Below, one piece after another: positions 45,439 to 54,156 of a stretch of 64,000 nt of DNA. Within the stretch, counting starts at the first letter, position 1. Every line of letters begins with the position of its first letter. This DNA comes from Acerihabitans sp015654925 (GTDB lineage Bacteria; Pseudomonadota; Gammaproteobacteria; Enterobacterales; Enterobacteriaceae): assembly GCF_047324175.1 (NCBI RefSeq), contig NZ_CP178732.1:62001-126000 (forward strand). The letters run 5' to 3'. The notes under the pieces were generated by a model. It was given only the letters and a program-made list of their open reading frames with translations, was not told the origin of the DNA and did not search any database. The translations under genes were made by a program, and so were the position numbers.

Positions 45439-47954
45439 GACGCCGGCTCCCCTGCGCGCGGCAGCGTTTTGCACTGCGCGATATACGCGTCCCGCAGGCG
45501 GGTTTGCGCATCAATGGATGATTGCGACAGGTCGGCGCGAAACAGATTGGCGTGGCTCAGATCGGCGCCCGCCAGCCGGCATTTTTGCAGCAGGGCGCCC
45601 ATCAAGTTGGCGTTGGGCAGGGATGCGCGGGTGAGATCCGTGCGGATAAACAGGCAGCCGGCGGCGTTGATCTCCCCCATGACGGCGTCGCACAGGGCGG
45701 CGGCGCTGAAATCGCTGTTGCGGGCCAGGGCGCGGGAAAAATCCGCGCCGTTGAGCGGCGTCTGGCGAAAGTTACAACCGCTCAGGCGCGCGCCGCGAAA
45801 TATTGACCTCGACGCATGGGTGCCGCTGGTAAAAACGCAATCGTCCAGCCGGCTCTCTGCGAAGCGGATCTCATCAAGGGCCATGGTGACAAATGAGCAA
45901 TTCGCCAGCCGGGCGTGGTTAAAGCTGGTCCCGCATAATTTACCCTGGAGAAAGGTCGTTTTCTCCAGCCGGCAGCGGTCGAAATCCAAATCAGCCATAT
46001 CGGGTTCGAGGAAAACGCAGTTTTCCAGGGTGGCATGGCTGAACCGGCAGCGATTAACCGCGGTGTGGTAAAACAGCAATCCGCTGAGCTGCGCCTGGTC
46101 AAAGCGGCAGTTATCCAGCGCGGCTTGTTGTAACAGGACGCCGGTTAAACGCGCGGCGGTGAACCGGCTGTTGCGGCAGCGGGCGCCGGTCAGGCAGGTA
46201 TCAATCAACTGCGCGCCGCGCAGCGAGGCGTCGGCCAGCGAGGCGTGGGCCAGCATGGCCTCGTTAAGATTGGCCCCGTCCAGCAGACAGTTATCCAGCC
46301 TGGCGCTTTCCAGCAAGGCCTGGTGAAAATTAGCCCGGCGCAGATCCATTCCGCTGAGATCGGCGCCGGTCAGATCCAGGCCGCTGAAATCGCGCGAATG
46401 CGCCATGCCGTCAAGTACATGACGGCGGATCGCCGCCGTTTGCTCCGCGCCCAGGGGCGCGGCCGCGGGCCGGGTATCGGCGGACAGGCGGTAGATTTCA
46501 AACAGCCCGCGCTGCGCGTCTTTGCTGCCCGTATCCGGGACCGGACGGGAGGGGGACGTTCCCGGCTGGCGCAGCGCGTCCATCATCCGATAATAGCTGG
46601 CCGGCCCCGCGGCGGCGTCGGCGGTCATGTCGGGAGCCTTGTCCTGCGCCTGTCGCTGCAAATCAGCGGCCTGCCGGTCGAGGCGGGCCATAAAATCCGG
46701 TAAATCATCCAGCGCCGGGCTTGCGGTTAACGGCGCGCCGGCCGTACTGCCGTCACCAGCGCGGCCGGCAGGCGAGAGCGTTTCCCGATGCCGGGCGCGC
46801 AGCCGTTTTTCCCGCGCGGCCAGATGGGCGGCCAGGGGACTTTCGGCTGACCGGGGCGCGGTATCCAGCCACGGCCCGATCAGGCTTTCCGCCACCAAAT
46901 CCCGCTCGCGCAGCGCGTAAGCGGCGCCGGTGGCCTTTTGCCCGCGCAGGTGCAGCACCTGCTGATAAAACGCCGTGGAGCGGCGCTGCGCGGGCAGTTC
47001 AATGGCGGCCAGCAATTGCTCGACATCCAGCGCATCGTCCTGCGCTATCGTGCAACTGCCCTGCCAGATCAGCACCATTTGCTCCAGATGGGGGAAAAAC
47101 CACAGGGTGGTCGCCCGCAGGGCAACCTCTTCCAGCGCCGTTTTCCCTGCGCGCCGAATAAAACACCGGGCCTGCCAGGCGGGCAAGGTTCCTTGCTGTA
47201 GCGGCTGGCGGGGATGCATATTCCAGATTTGCCAAGGCGCGCCGGCAGGCAGCGCCGCGGCCTGCGGCCACCACTGGTCGCTGGCGGCCCGGTTAAACAC
47301 ATGCCAGTCGATATCCCGCGCAAAGCCGGGGTAATCCCGCTCCAGCCATTGCTGGTCGTGGCGTTGGCCAAGGCGCTTGAAATTAGCGGGCGCAGCGAAG
47401 TCCAGCGGACCGAAACCGGCGGGAGTTATCGTCCGCCGCGCCGGGGTATAACCTTGGCCGGGCAGCTCGATGTTGGCCAAGGGGTGGCACGGCGCGCCGT
47501 CGCGTATTACCGGCGCCGCGCCCATGCCCCTGGGGTTCAGCGCGTCGTTTTCGCCGCCGAAAGCGTGTTCCCAATCCAGCCGCAGACGTTCAAAGGGCAG
47601 CGCGGGGGAAGGTTGACCATTGACCCAGTAGCGATCGCCAAACGCCACCAGGCTTTTTTCCCGTTCCCCCACCCGGATTTTAACCAAACAGGCGTTTTTT
47701 TGCGGCTGGTGCCGGGTATAGGCGTAGCCGGTGGCCAGGAACTCGGCGCAGGCTTTGGGGATCGCCAAATCCAGCAGACCGCCGCTGCCGGTGAGTTCCT
47801 GGGCCGCCAGTTGCCAAAGTTCGGGTTCGGGGCGCAGGCGGGGGGCGGAGCCCATATCAGCCAGGGCCAACAGGGAAACCCCCAGTCGGTTTTTGCCCTG
47901 CCAGCGCCAGGGGCGATGCAGTACCCCCAGTCGCAGCGGTTTGATGATTTTCAT
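45435..47954 (-). CDS. DUF2169 and pentapeptide-repeat protein
   Basis: This 839-aa two-part protein has an N-terminal DUF2169 domain (residues ~5-320, with LRLDWEHAFGGENDALNPRG and the PQAAALPAGAPWQIWNMHPRQPLQQGTLP region), a polar linker (~390-510) and a pentapeptide beta-helix (~515-830, starting GLDLTGADLSGMDLRRANF). DUF2169 proteins encoded next to vgrG are regarded as adaptors for loading PAAR or effector modules. It lies 42 bp downstream of vgrG and overlaps the next gene by 4 bp. Confidence 0.88.
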   Translation of the reverse strand: MKIIKPLRLGVLHRPWRWQGKNRLGVSLLALADMGSAPRLRPEPELWQLAAQELTGSGGLLDLAIPKACAEFLATGYAYTRHQPQKNACLVKIRVGEREKSLVAFGDRYWVNGQPSPALPFERLRLDWEHAFGGENDALNPRGMGAAPVIRDGAPCHPLANIELPGQGYTPARRTITPAGFGPLDFAAPANFKRLGQRHDQQWLERDYPGFARDIDWHVFNRAASDQWWPQAAALPAGAPWQIWNMHPRQPLQQGTLPAWQARCFIRRAGKTALEEVALRATTLWFFPHLEQMVLIWQGSCTIAQDDALDVEQLLAAIELPAQRRSTAFYQQVLHLRGQKATGAAYALRERDLVAESLIGPWLDTAPRSAESPLAAHLAAREKRLRARHRETLSPAGRAGDGSTAGAPLTASPALDDLPDFMARLDRQAADLQRQAQDKAPDMTADAAAGPASYYRMMDALRQPGTSPSRPVPDTGSKDAQRGLFEIYRLSADTRPAAAPLGAEQTAAIRRHVLDGMAHSRDFSGLDLTGADLSGMDLRRANFHQALLESARLDNCLLDGANLNEAMLAHASLADASLRGAQLIDTCLTGARCRNSRFTAARLTGVLLQQAALDNCRFDQAQLSGLLFYHTAVNRCRFSHATLENCVFLEPDMADLDFDRCRLEKTTFLQGKLCGTSFNHARLANCSFVTMALDEIRFAESRLDDCVFTSGTHASRSIFRGARLSGCNFRQTPLNGADFSRALARNSDFSAAALCDAVMGEINAAGCLFIRTDLTRASLPNANLMGALLQKCRLAGADLSHANLFRADLSQSSIDAQTRLRDAYIAQCKTLPRAGEPAS

Positions 47955-47996
47955 GGTTTAGTCATGGCATAGTGCCCGATAAATGGCGTGTCGCAT

Positions 47997-50471
47997 TCAG
48001 AGAAAAAGGGTGATGGCGCTGGTATTAAGGCTGAGCAGCGTGGTGCGGATATCCAGCTGCCCCTGGCCGATATTGACCCCCACCGTTTCCATCCGCATAT
48101 CGGTTTTGGCCAAATTCACCTTGGTGGTCGAAGTTAATATCTCGTTGGTTTTCACCGCCATTTTCGACATTGAAAAGCTCATCGAATCAATGGATTGAGA
48201 AAACCCGGTTACGTTCAGCGCATGGGCGGAATGGGTTTCGATATGCCCTTCGATTTTATGCACCATCTCTTTGGTCTCTATTAATACTTTGCCGCCGGCG
48301 TTCAGGGTGGCGTCCCCGCCGGCCCGGATCGACAGATCCTGGCGCACATGTTCCCGCCACCGGCCGCTGATATCGCGGGTGACGTCCCCTTGCGCCTCGA
48401 TATCCTGATTGCCGGCGATGCGCTGTTGATCCACTCCGTGTATGTCTTGGTTAACGCCTTTGGTATATACCACGCGGGTCGGTTCGCGCCGGCTTTGCTG
48501 TCGCCTGGACCGCTGGCGATCGGCTATTTCCCGCGCGGTGGGCCCGTACGCCGCCGCCAGGTCGGTTTGCGCCAGATTCCCTTCGGTATCATGCCCGGCG
48601 GCCAGGTAGAGACTGGCGCCAAAAATGATTTTATTGCCGGCGTCGAACATAATGGAATCCAGGGCGTGGTGGCTGATGGTCCCGCCGGCGTGGCGGCAGA
48701 GATCCTCGCTGACGCGCTGGCGGGAAGGGCCGGTCACCTGCTTATACTCGCCGCCGATGATGGCGTCGGCCCTGCCGCCGGCGGTAATCAGGGCGGATTT
48801 ACCCTGATGAAAGGTTTGCATATCGGGCTGGAGTTTGCGGGTGGTGCAGGAACCCAGATGGGTAAATTGCGTCCGGCCTTTTATTTGCCGGGCCAGGTTG
48901 CCGTCGATGCTGACATGTTTATCCCGCCCGACCGTGATATTCATATCGCGCCCGGCATGTAGGGAAAATGACTCTTGCCCCGGCGCGTCTTCCATAAACC
49001 AGAAGCTGGCGTTGCCGACGCCGCCTTCCCTGCTGCGGCTCATAAACCCCATTCTGGCGGCGGCGGCGGGCAGTTCCCAGGGCGGCAGGGATTCTTGATT
49101 GTAAACCCGGCCGGTGATAATGGGCCGATCGGGATCGCCGTTGATAAAATCCACAATCACCTCTTCGCCGACCCTTGGCACCTGCATGCTGCCGTATTTC
49201 CAGCCGGCCCACTGGCTGGAAACGCGTACCCAGCACGAACCGGTGTCGTCGCCCGCGCCGCGCCGGTCCCAGCGGAACTTCAGCTTTACGCGGCCATATT
49301 TGTCGGTCCATATGGTTTTATCCACGGGACCGGCGACCTCGGCGGTCTGGGGGCCGTGCGTCTTCGGCCAGGGGGTAAGGCGGGCCGGGCGCCAGGGAAC
49401 GGTGGCGGGGACGACTGTGAACTCAACGCTAAAACAGTCCTGGCCACCGTCGTGCCGGTCATTTTCATGGTGATAGCGGCTATCGCACAGGCTATATTCC
49501 ACCGCGGCCACCAGATAGTTTTGCTCGTCCAGCGGCCGCGGGCAGTTGTGGATGCGAAAGGTATGCCCCGGGGACAAACCGCGCGCGGTGGCCTGGCCGC
49601 AAACCTGCTGTTGCCCGGCCGCACAGGCCTGCTGGCGGATCTGCGCCAGGAATTGGCCCTGCTGGTTATCCTCATAGCGGCCGGGCCAGTCGAACAATTC
49701 CGTTTTACCGGCGGCGAACGACGCCCCGTTCAGGCAGGACTGCGCCAGATGGGCCCGGGGTTTGCGAAAGTCGTAGTCATCTATGCTGCACAGTTCGGGA
49801 GTAACGCGCTGGGATATATTCCAGCGCGTAATGCCTTCGCGATGGTCGGTCAGGCCATATCCCGGCTGCTGGTAAACAATGTCTTGATAGCCGGGAAATG
49901 GCCGGTGCGCCAGCGGCGAGTCCGCCAGTACCAGCGTATGCCCGCGGGCATCGTGTTTGAAGTAATAATAAATACCCTCATGCTCCATCAACCGGCTCAG
50001 AAAAGCAAAGGTGCTCTCCTGGTACTGTACGCAATAGGGGTGCGGGGGATAGGCGCTGGACAGCAGATTTTCAAACGCAATGTTAAACTCGGCGAGAACG
50101 GCGCTAATGATGTCGGGTATGGTCTTTTCCTGCCAGATGCGGCAATCGCGATTTTGCGTGAGGTACCATAAAGCCGGATGCAGGGTAACGGTATACAGCT
50201 TGTATTTTTCTTGTTGTAAATCGTAGCCGCTGAAATCGACGCGGGTGACGTGGCCATGTAAATACCGGCTGCCTCCGCCGGCTAGTTTTATTTCCAGGGC
50301 CATATCTTTTCCTAATAATGAATTTATGTCCAAATCATTATGTCGGCTAAGAAATTCCGCGCTGAATTGATATATCGCTGACAGAGATTCGCGGCCGGTT
50401 AAGCGTTTAAAAATAAAGTCATCGGCGGCGCTGCCGTTCAATGGCGTATGCGCAATAATTTGGTCCGGCAT
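47997..50471 (-). CDS. vgrG: T6SS spike protein VgrG (TssI)
   Basis: The VgrG trimer forms the puncturing spike tipped by a PAAR-type protein. The protein is 824 aa. Residues ~1-370 are the gp27-like domain (DFIFKRLTGRESLS, TFAFLSRLMEHEGIYYYFKH). The gp5-like OB domain follows (KTIWTDKYGRVKLKFRWDRRG, WAGWKYGSMQVPRVGEEVIVDFINGDPDRPIITGRVYN, ~390-480). A beta-helix needle with repeated D-I/G-G-N motifs fills the rest. The C-terminal ~150 residues are an extended needle with no recognisable enzyme domain. Confidence 0.96.
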   Translation of the reverse strand: MPDQIIAHTPLNGSAADDFIFKRLTGRESLSAIYQFSAEFLSRHNDLDINSLLGKDMALEIKLAGGGSRYLHGHVTRVDFSGYDLQQEKYKLYTVTLHPALWYLTQNRDCRIWQEKTIPDIISAVLAEFNIAFENLLSSAYPPHPYCVQYQESTFAFLSRLMEHEGIYYYFKHDARGHTLVLADSPLAHRPFPGYQDIVYQQPGYGLTDHREGITRWNISQRVTPELCSIDDYDFRKPRAHLAQSCLNGASFAAGKTELFDWPGRYEDNQQGQFLAQIRQQACAAGQQQVCGQATARGLSPGHTFRIHNCPRPLDEQNYLVAAVEYSLCDSRYHHENDRHDGGQDCFSVEFTVVPATVPWRPARLTPWPKTHGPQTAEVAGPVDKTIWTDKYGRVKLKFRWDRRGAGDDTGSCWVRVSSQWAGWKYGSMQVPRVGEEVIVDFINGDPDRPIITGRVYNQESLPPWELPAAAARMGFMSRSREGGVGNASFWFMEDAPGQESFSLHAGRDMNITVGRDKHVSIDGNLARQIKGRTQFTHLGSCTTRKLQPDMQTFHQGKSALITAGGRADAIIGGEYKQVTGPSRQRVSEDLCRHAGGTISHHALDSIMFDAGNKIIFGASLYLAAGHDTEGNLAQTDLAAAYGPTAREIADRQRSRRQQSRREPTRVVYTKGVNQDIHGVDQQRIAGNQDIEAQGDVTRDISGRWREHVRQDLSIRAGGDATLNAGGKVLIETKEMVHKIEGHIETHSAHALNVTGFSQSIDSMSFSMSKMAVKTNEILTSTTKVNLAKTDMRMETVGVNIGQGQLDIRTTLLSLNTSAITLFL

Positions 50472-50567
50472 GCGGTTCCTTATGCTTGGTGAAATTGCCG
50501 CGGCATAAATGGGATAGTATATAAACGCCGCGCCGGCGGTACATCAGGTAATCACCGGATATGACGG

Positions 50568-51206
50568 CTAATGATATTCCACCAGCCCCAACCGATGGGA
50601 CCAATGCACCAGCTCAACGGCTTTATGGACATCCAGCTTGCGCATGATATTCAGGCGATGGGTTTCGACCGTTTTCGGGCTGATGGAGAGATTGGCGGCA
50701 ATGGTTTGATTGCCCGCTCCTTCGGCGATCTGCTTGAGTACCTGCCGCTCCCGCAGGGTGAGTAAAAGGGGATGGGCGCCGGTTTCCTCCAACAATTGGA
50801 ATACGCGGAAATGATCCAGGGAAGGATCGATATAGCGCCTGCGGGCCAATACCCCCGGCAGGGCTTCCAGTAAAATATGCTGCGGGCTTCCCTTGAGCAC
50901 AAAACCCAGGGCGCCCAGGCGCAGCGCGCTGGCGGCATGATGTTCCCCCTGGCGCGACGTGAGGACGATGATGCGCATGCCGGGCCAGCGGCGCAGGAGC
51001 TGGGCGATGACATCCTGCCCGTCCATGCCGGGCAACCCTAAATCCAGAATGACGATATCCGGATTATTGTCACGGCACAGGCGGTACACGTCCAGCCCGT
51101 TATCGGTCTGGCCTATAATGTGATAACGCGGATGGGGGGCAAGCATTAATTTAATGCCATTAATAATTAATTCATGATCGTCAACCAATACCAGTTTTAT
51201 TTTCAT
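50568..51206 (-). CDS. SsrB-like NarL/FixJ-family response regulator (orphan)
   Basis: This 212-aa response regulator starts at ATG 51206 (MKIKLVLVDDHE); a longer frame to 51296 is not supported. The receiver has the acidic pair DD near residue 9, the phospho-acceptor Asp in VILDLGLPGMDG (~55), LTS and the Lys in LKGS. The LuxR-type HTH is LTLRERQVLKQIAEGAGNQTIA..SISPKTVETHRLNIMRKLDVHK. The whole length parallels Salmonella SsrB (INGI, RRYIDPSL, LLTLRERQVLK). No histidine kinase is nearby. It lies 96 bp upstream of vgrG on the same strand. Confidence 0.88.
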   Translation of the reverse strand: MKIKLVLVDDHELIINGIKLMLAPHPRYHIIGQTDNGLDVYRLCRDNNPDIVILDLGLPGMDGQDVIAQLLRRWPGMRIIVLTSRQGEHHAASALRLGALGFVLKGSPQHILLEALPGVLARRRYIDPSLDHFRVFQLLEETGAHPLLLTLRERQVLKQIAEGAGNQTIAANLSISPKTVETHRLNIMRKLDVHKAVELVHWSHRLGLVEYH

Positions 51207-51513
51207 TAAAAATATCACACCAATGAAAATATGGGGGCCAGCATAAAAATACCTGGATAATGCGCCGGATGAATAAACGCCACGAGCATAATGCAACGCC
51301 GAAATAAATCAAGGCATCGTCCAATGAAACCGACAATATAAGTCGGATGTTTCAATCCGGTTTAGCCGGCCCCGCTGCCGGGGGACTTACGAAGGCGCAT
51401 TAAGTGATCTCCTTCATATATTTAGTCTATGACAGGTTGTTTTGGTGGCCGGGGTATGCCGCGGGGCATAGTATTTCCATCGGTTATCTTACGCAAAGAA
51501 CCCAGGAGAAAAG
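51207..51513. other. Divergent regulatory spacer between the response regulator and the FAH gene
   Basis: This 307-bp gap separates two divergent genes and must hold both promoters. The notable element is an interrupted dyad at 51325-51354 (TGAAACCGAC ... GTCGGATGTTTCA), about 120 bp upstream of the regulator. GC-rich short palindromes follow at about 51356-51386. No clear sigma-70 promoter could be chosen. Confidence 0.45.
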
Positions 51514-52359
51514 ATGAAGTTATTGCGCTATGGTCAGCCGGGCGCGGAACGCCCCGGAATCTTGGATAATGACGGCCGGATTCGCGCCCTGTCCGGACAT
51601 ATCAGCGATGTAGGCGGGTCGGCGCTGTTGCCCGCCTCGCTCGATCTACTGCGCGCCGTGGATATTTCCCAATTGCCGCTGGTGGAGGGCGAGCCGCGGT
51701 TGGGGCCTTGCGTCGGCCAGGTGGGCAAGTTTGTCTGTATCGGCCTGAATTATGCCGATCATGCCGCTGAGACCGGCGCCGCCATCCCGCAGGAACCCAT
51801 TGTCTTCAATAAATGGGTCAGCGCCATCACGGGTCCCAATGATGACGTGCAAATCCCCCGCCAATCCGCCAAGACCGACTGGGAAGTAGAGCTTGGGGTG
51901 GTCATCGGCCAGGGCGGGCGTTATATCAGCGAACAGGAGGCAATGAACCACGTGGCCGGGTACTGCGTGGTTAACGATCTTTCCGAACGGGAATGGCAAA
52001 TCGAGCGGGGCGGCACGTGGGACAAAGGCAAGGGCTGCGATACCTTTGGTCCCATCGGTCCCTGGCTGGTGACCGCGGATGAAATTGCCGATCCCCAGGA
52101 CCTTGACCTGTGGCTGGAAGTGGACGGAAAACGCTATCAGAACGGCAATACCGGCACCATGATCTTCGGCGTCAGGCAGATTGTCAGTTATCTGAGCCGC
52201 TTCATGAGCCTGCAGCCGGGCGACATTATCGCCACCGGCACGCCGCCAGGGGTGGGATTAGGCCAAAAGCCGCAGCCGGTTTTCCTGCGGGCGGGCCAGC
52301 GGCTGCGTTTGGGCGTTGCAGGATTGGGCGAGCAGCGGCAATTGACGGTATCGGCTTGA
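51514..52359 (+). CDS. Fumarylacetoacetate hydrolase (FAH) family protein
   Basis: This 281-aa FAH-fold enzyme cleaves or hydrolyses a 2,4-diketo (or related) acid with a divalent metal. The conserved core is present: CIGLNYADHAAETGA, the metal-binding WEVELGVVIG, DLSEREWQIERGGTWDKGKGCDTFGPIGPW and IATGTPPGVGLGQKP. Homologues are variously annotated as ureidoglycolate lyase or 2,4-diketo-3-deoxy-sugar-acid hydrolase, and the sequence alone does not decide. No catabolic neighbours are present. A strong ribosome-binding site (AGGAGA) precedes the start. Confidence 0.85.
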   Translation: MKLLRYGQPGAERPGILDNDGRIRALSGHISDVGGSALLPASLDLLRAVDISQLPLVEGEPRLGPCVGQVGKFVCIGLNYADHAAETGAAIPQEPIVFNKWVSAITGPNDDVQIPRQSAKTDWEVELGVVIGQGGRYISEQEAMNHVAGYCVVNDLSEREWQIERGGTWDKGKGCDTFGPIGPWLVTADEIADPQDLDLWLEVDGKRYQNGNTGTMIFGVRQIVSYLSRFMSLQPGDIIATGTPPGVGLGQKPQPVFLRAGQRLRLGVAGLGEQRQLTVSA

Positions 52360-52827
52360 GATTGCAATACCTCGCGTGATCTTTGGCATTTTTCTTAAAT
52401 TATCCCGGCAAAAAACCGGCCTGCCGGGATAATTAACGGCAGAAGATCCATGAACGCTGACCGTAAATGAATTAAACTCGTTGCCGATTGTCTTAATTGG
52501 CTGTGTTAGTAAGAAATTATAATACCGCCCGGTACTACTCAGATTAAAGCCATCGCGTCTGATTAAAAATACCGGGGTCGTGATGGGTTGCCTTTTTTCT
52601 GTAAAATAAAATGGGTACTCTTATCTGGATATTTTTATATCCTTGTAACGTTATGGAAACGGACCGGAAGGTCGGCTTTTTATTTTAAATACCAGTGAAT
52701 GCACTGTTGGGACAATGCAAATAAAGCAAGAATAGCCAGGTTGCAACGCCGCGCCAGAGAGGTGAAAACCTGAGTTATCCGAGCTGCCGGTTTGTTCGTA
52801 CCCGCCTTATGCATCTGAGAAAATCAT
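52360..52827. other. Intergenic region before lpxP with a strong hairpin
   Basis: No gene is seen in these 468 bp. A perfect 13-bp stem with an 11-base loop lies at 52398-52434, about 40 bp past the FAH gene; it lacks a T-tract but is probably the terminator. A smaller GACC/GGTC hairpin followed by a T-rich stretch occurs at about 52662-52686. The long AT-rich remainder is the lpxP leader; lpxP is cold-induced in E. coli, but no specific cold-shock element could be identified. Confidence 0.5.
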
Positions 52828-53751
52828 ATGTTCCAACGCTGGATATTACCGTTAAGCTATGTACACCCCAGATACTGGACGCTGTGGCTGGGCCTCGGCG
52901 TACTTTTTTTGCTGGTGCAACTGCCTTACCCGATTTTGATCAAGCTTGGCGGCCGAATGGGTTTGTTATCCATGCGTTTTTTAAAAAGGCGCGTCTCCAT
53001 CGCCAAACGCAACCTCGAACTCAGTTTTCCCACCGTTGAACCCGAACAAATACAACTAAAACTCGCCGATAATTTCGCGTCCCTGGGCATGGGACTGATG
53101 GAAACCGGAATGGCGTGGTTCTGGTCCGATCGGCGGATAAAAAAATGGTTTGATATAATTGGCCTGGACCATCTTGACGCGGCCGCGGAAAAAAAGAATG
53201 GCGTGATCGTTATCGGGGTGCATTTCATGACCCTGGAACTGCATTTCCGTATTTTAGGCCATTGCAGACCCATGACCGTAATGTACCGGCCCCATAACAG
53301 CAAAATTATGGAACTGGTACAGAAATGGGGACGTTCGCGGTCGGGTAATAATCTGGTCAGCCGTAAAAAGCTGGTTTGCATGGTGCACACCCTTAAACGC
53401 GGCGGAGTGGTGTGGTTTGCCCCCGATCAGGATAATGGCCCCAAAGGCAGCGTATTCGTGCCGTTTTTCGGGGTGCACCAGACCGCTACCACCAACGGCA
53501 CTTTCACTATCGCCAAATTGGCCAGGCCAAAGTTAGTGAGCGCGGTGGTGATCCGCAAACCCGATGGGCAAGGGTATCAGCTGGTGATTTCGCCGGAACT
53601 GGAAAATTACCCTTATGACGATAACTTAGCGGCGGCCAATTATGTCAATCGGGTCATTGAATGTGAAATCATGAAAGCCCCCGGCCAGTATTTATGGCTG
53701 CATCGCCGGTTTAAAACCCGGCCGACAGGCGAGCGCTCGCTATATATTTAA
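52828..53751 (+). CDS. lpxP: Lipid A late acyltransferase, LpxP/LpxL type
   Basis: This inner-membrane acyltransferase adds a secondary acyl chain to Kdo2-lipid IVA. The protein is 307 aa with an N-terminal membrane anchor (~18-38). The HX4E catalytic motif is in VIGVHFMTLELH near residue 132. MYRPHN, WFAPDQDNGPKGS and TTNGTF follow, and the ending GERSLYI is closer to LpxP (palmitoleoyl transferase, cold-induced) than to LpxL. LpxL function cannot be excluded, since non-E. coli paralogues vary in chain choice. Confidence 0.85.
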   Translation: MFQRWILPLSYVHPRYWTLWLGLGVLFLLVQLPYPILIKLGGRMGLLSMRFLKRRVSIAKRNLELSFPTVEPEQIQLKLADNFASLGMGLMETGMAWFWSDRRIKKWFDIIGLDHLDAAAEKKNGVIVIGVHFMTLELHFRILGHCRPMTVMYRPHNSKIMELVQKWGRSRSGNNLVSRKKLVCMVHTLKRGGVVWFAPDQDNGPKGSVFVPFFGVHQTATTNGTFTIAKLARPKLVSAVVIRKPDGQGYQLVISPELENYPYDDNLAAANYVNRVIECEIMKAPGQYLWLHRRFKTRPTGERSLYI

Positions 53752-54156
53752 TCTGGGCAATGGCAACGAAAATTTTTACCGCTTTGTCTCGAAAAAGAGA
53801 CACTTAACTATTTGAATAGATTAGTAAAAATATAATATGCAAAATTCCGTCGTCTATGGGGGACATAGGCGGCCGGCAGATCGTTCCTACTGGGCAATTT
53901 CCCGGACATAATCCGATGCCTCGTCATGCCGCCGCGGAAAAATCACCGCCGGCCCTTTGGGCGAACATGGTTAGTTCGGCAGCCGGCGGCCATATGAAAA
54001 ATTATTTTATTTCAATGGGTTGACGAGGTTGTCTGTCTGGCTATTGCGCGCGGCGTTCGCGGCGAGGCGGGGCGTAAGCGAGTTATGGGGACGAGTTGCA
54101 GGGAGACGTTATCCCTTATGCCGGCCTCCTGGCATGGAAACTGCATTATCCCCGCT
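53752..54156. promoter_or_regulatory. glmZ upstream control region: candidate GlrR sites and an IHF site
   Basis: GlrR recognises TGTC-N10-GACA. A perfect copy lies at 53785-53802, a one-mismatch copy (CGTC-N10-GACA) at 53848-53865, and a weaker one (TGGG-N10-GACA) at 53891-53908. Their spacings, 63 and 43 bp, are close to whole helical turns (six and four). A one-mismatch IHF match (TTTCAA-N4-TTG) lies at 54010-54022 beside an A/T tract, between the sites and the promoter. This is the layout of a sigma-54 enhancer with IHF bending. Assignments rest on motif matching. Confidence 0.6.
54130..54145 (+). promoter_or_regulatory. Sigma-54 promoter of glmZ
   Basis: TGGCATGGAAACTGCA matches the sigma-54 consensus TGGCAC-N5-TTGCA, with GG and GC separated by exactly 10 nt. 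It ends 11 bp before the predicted first base of GlmZ at 54157. No acceptable sigma-70 -35 is seen. Confidence 0.8.
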
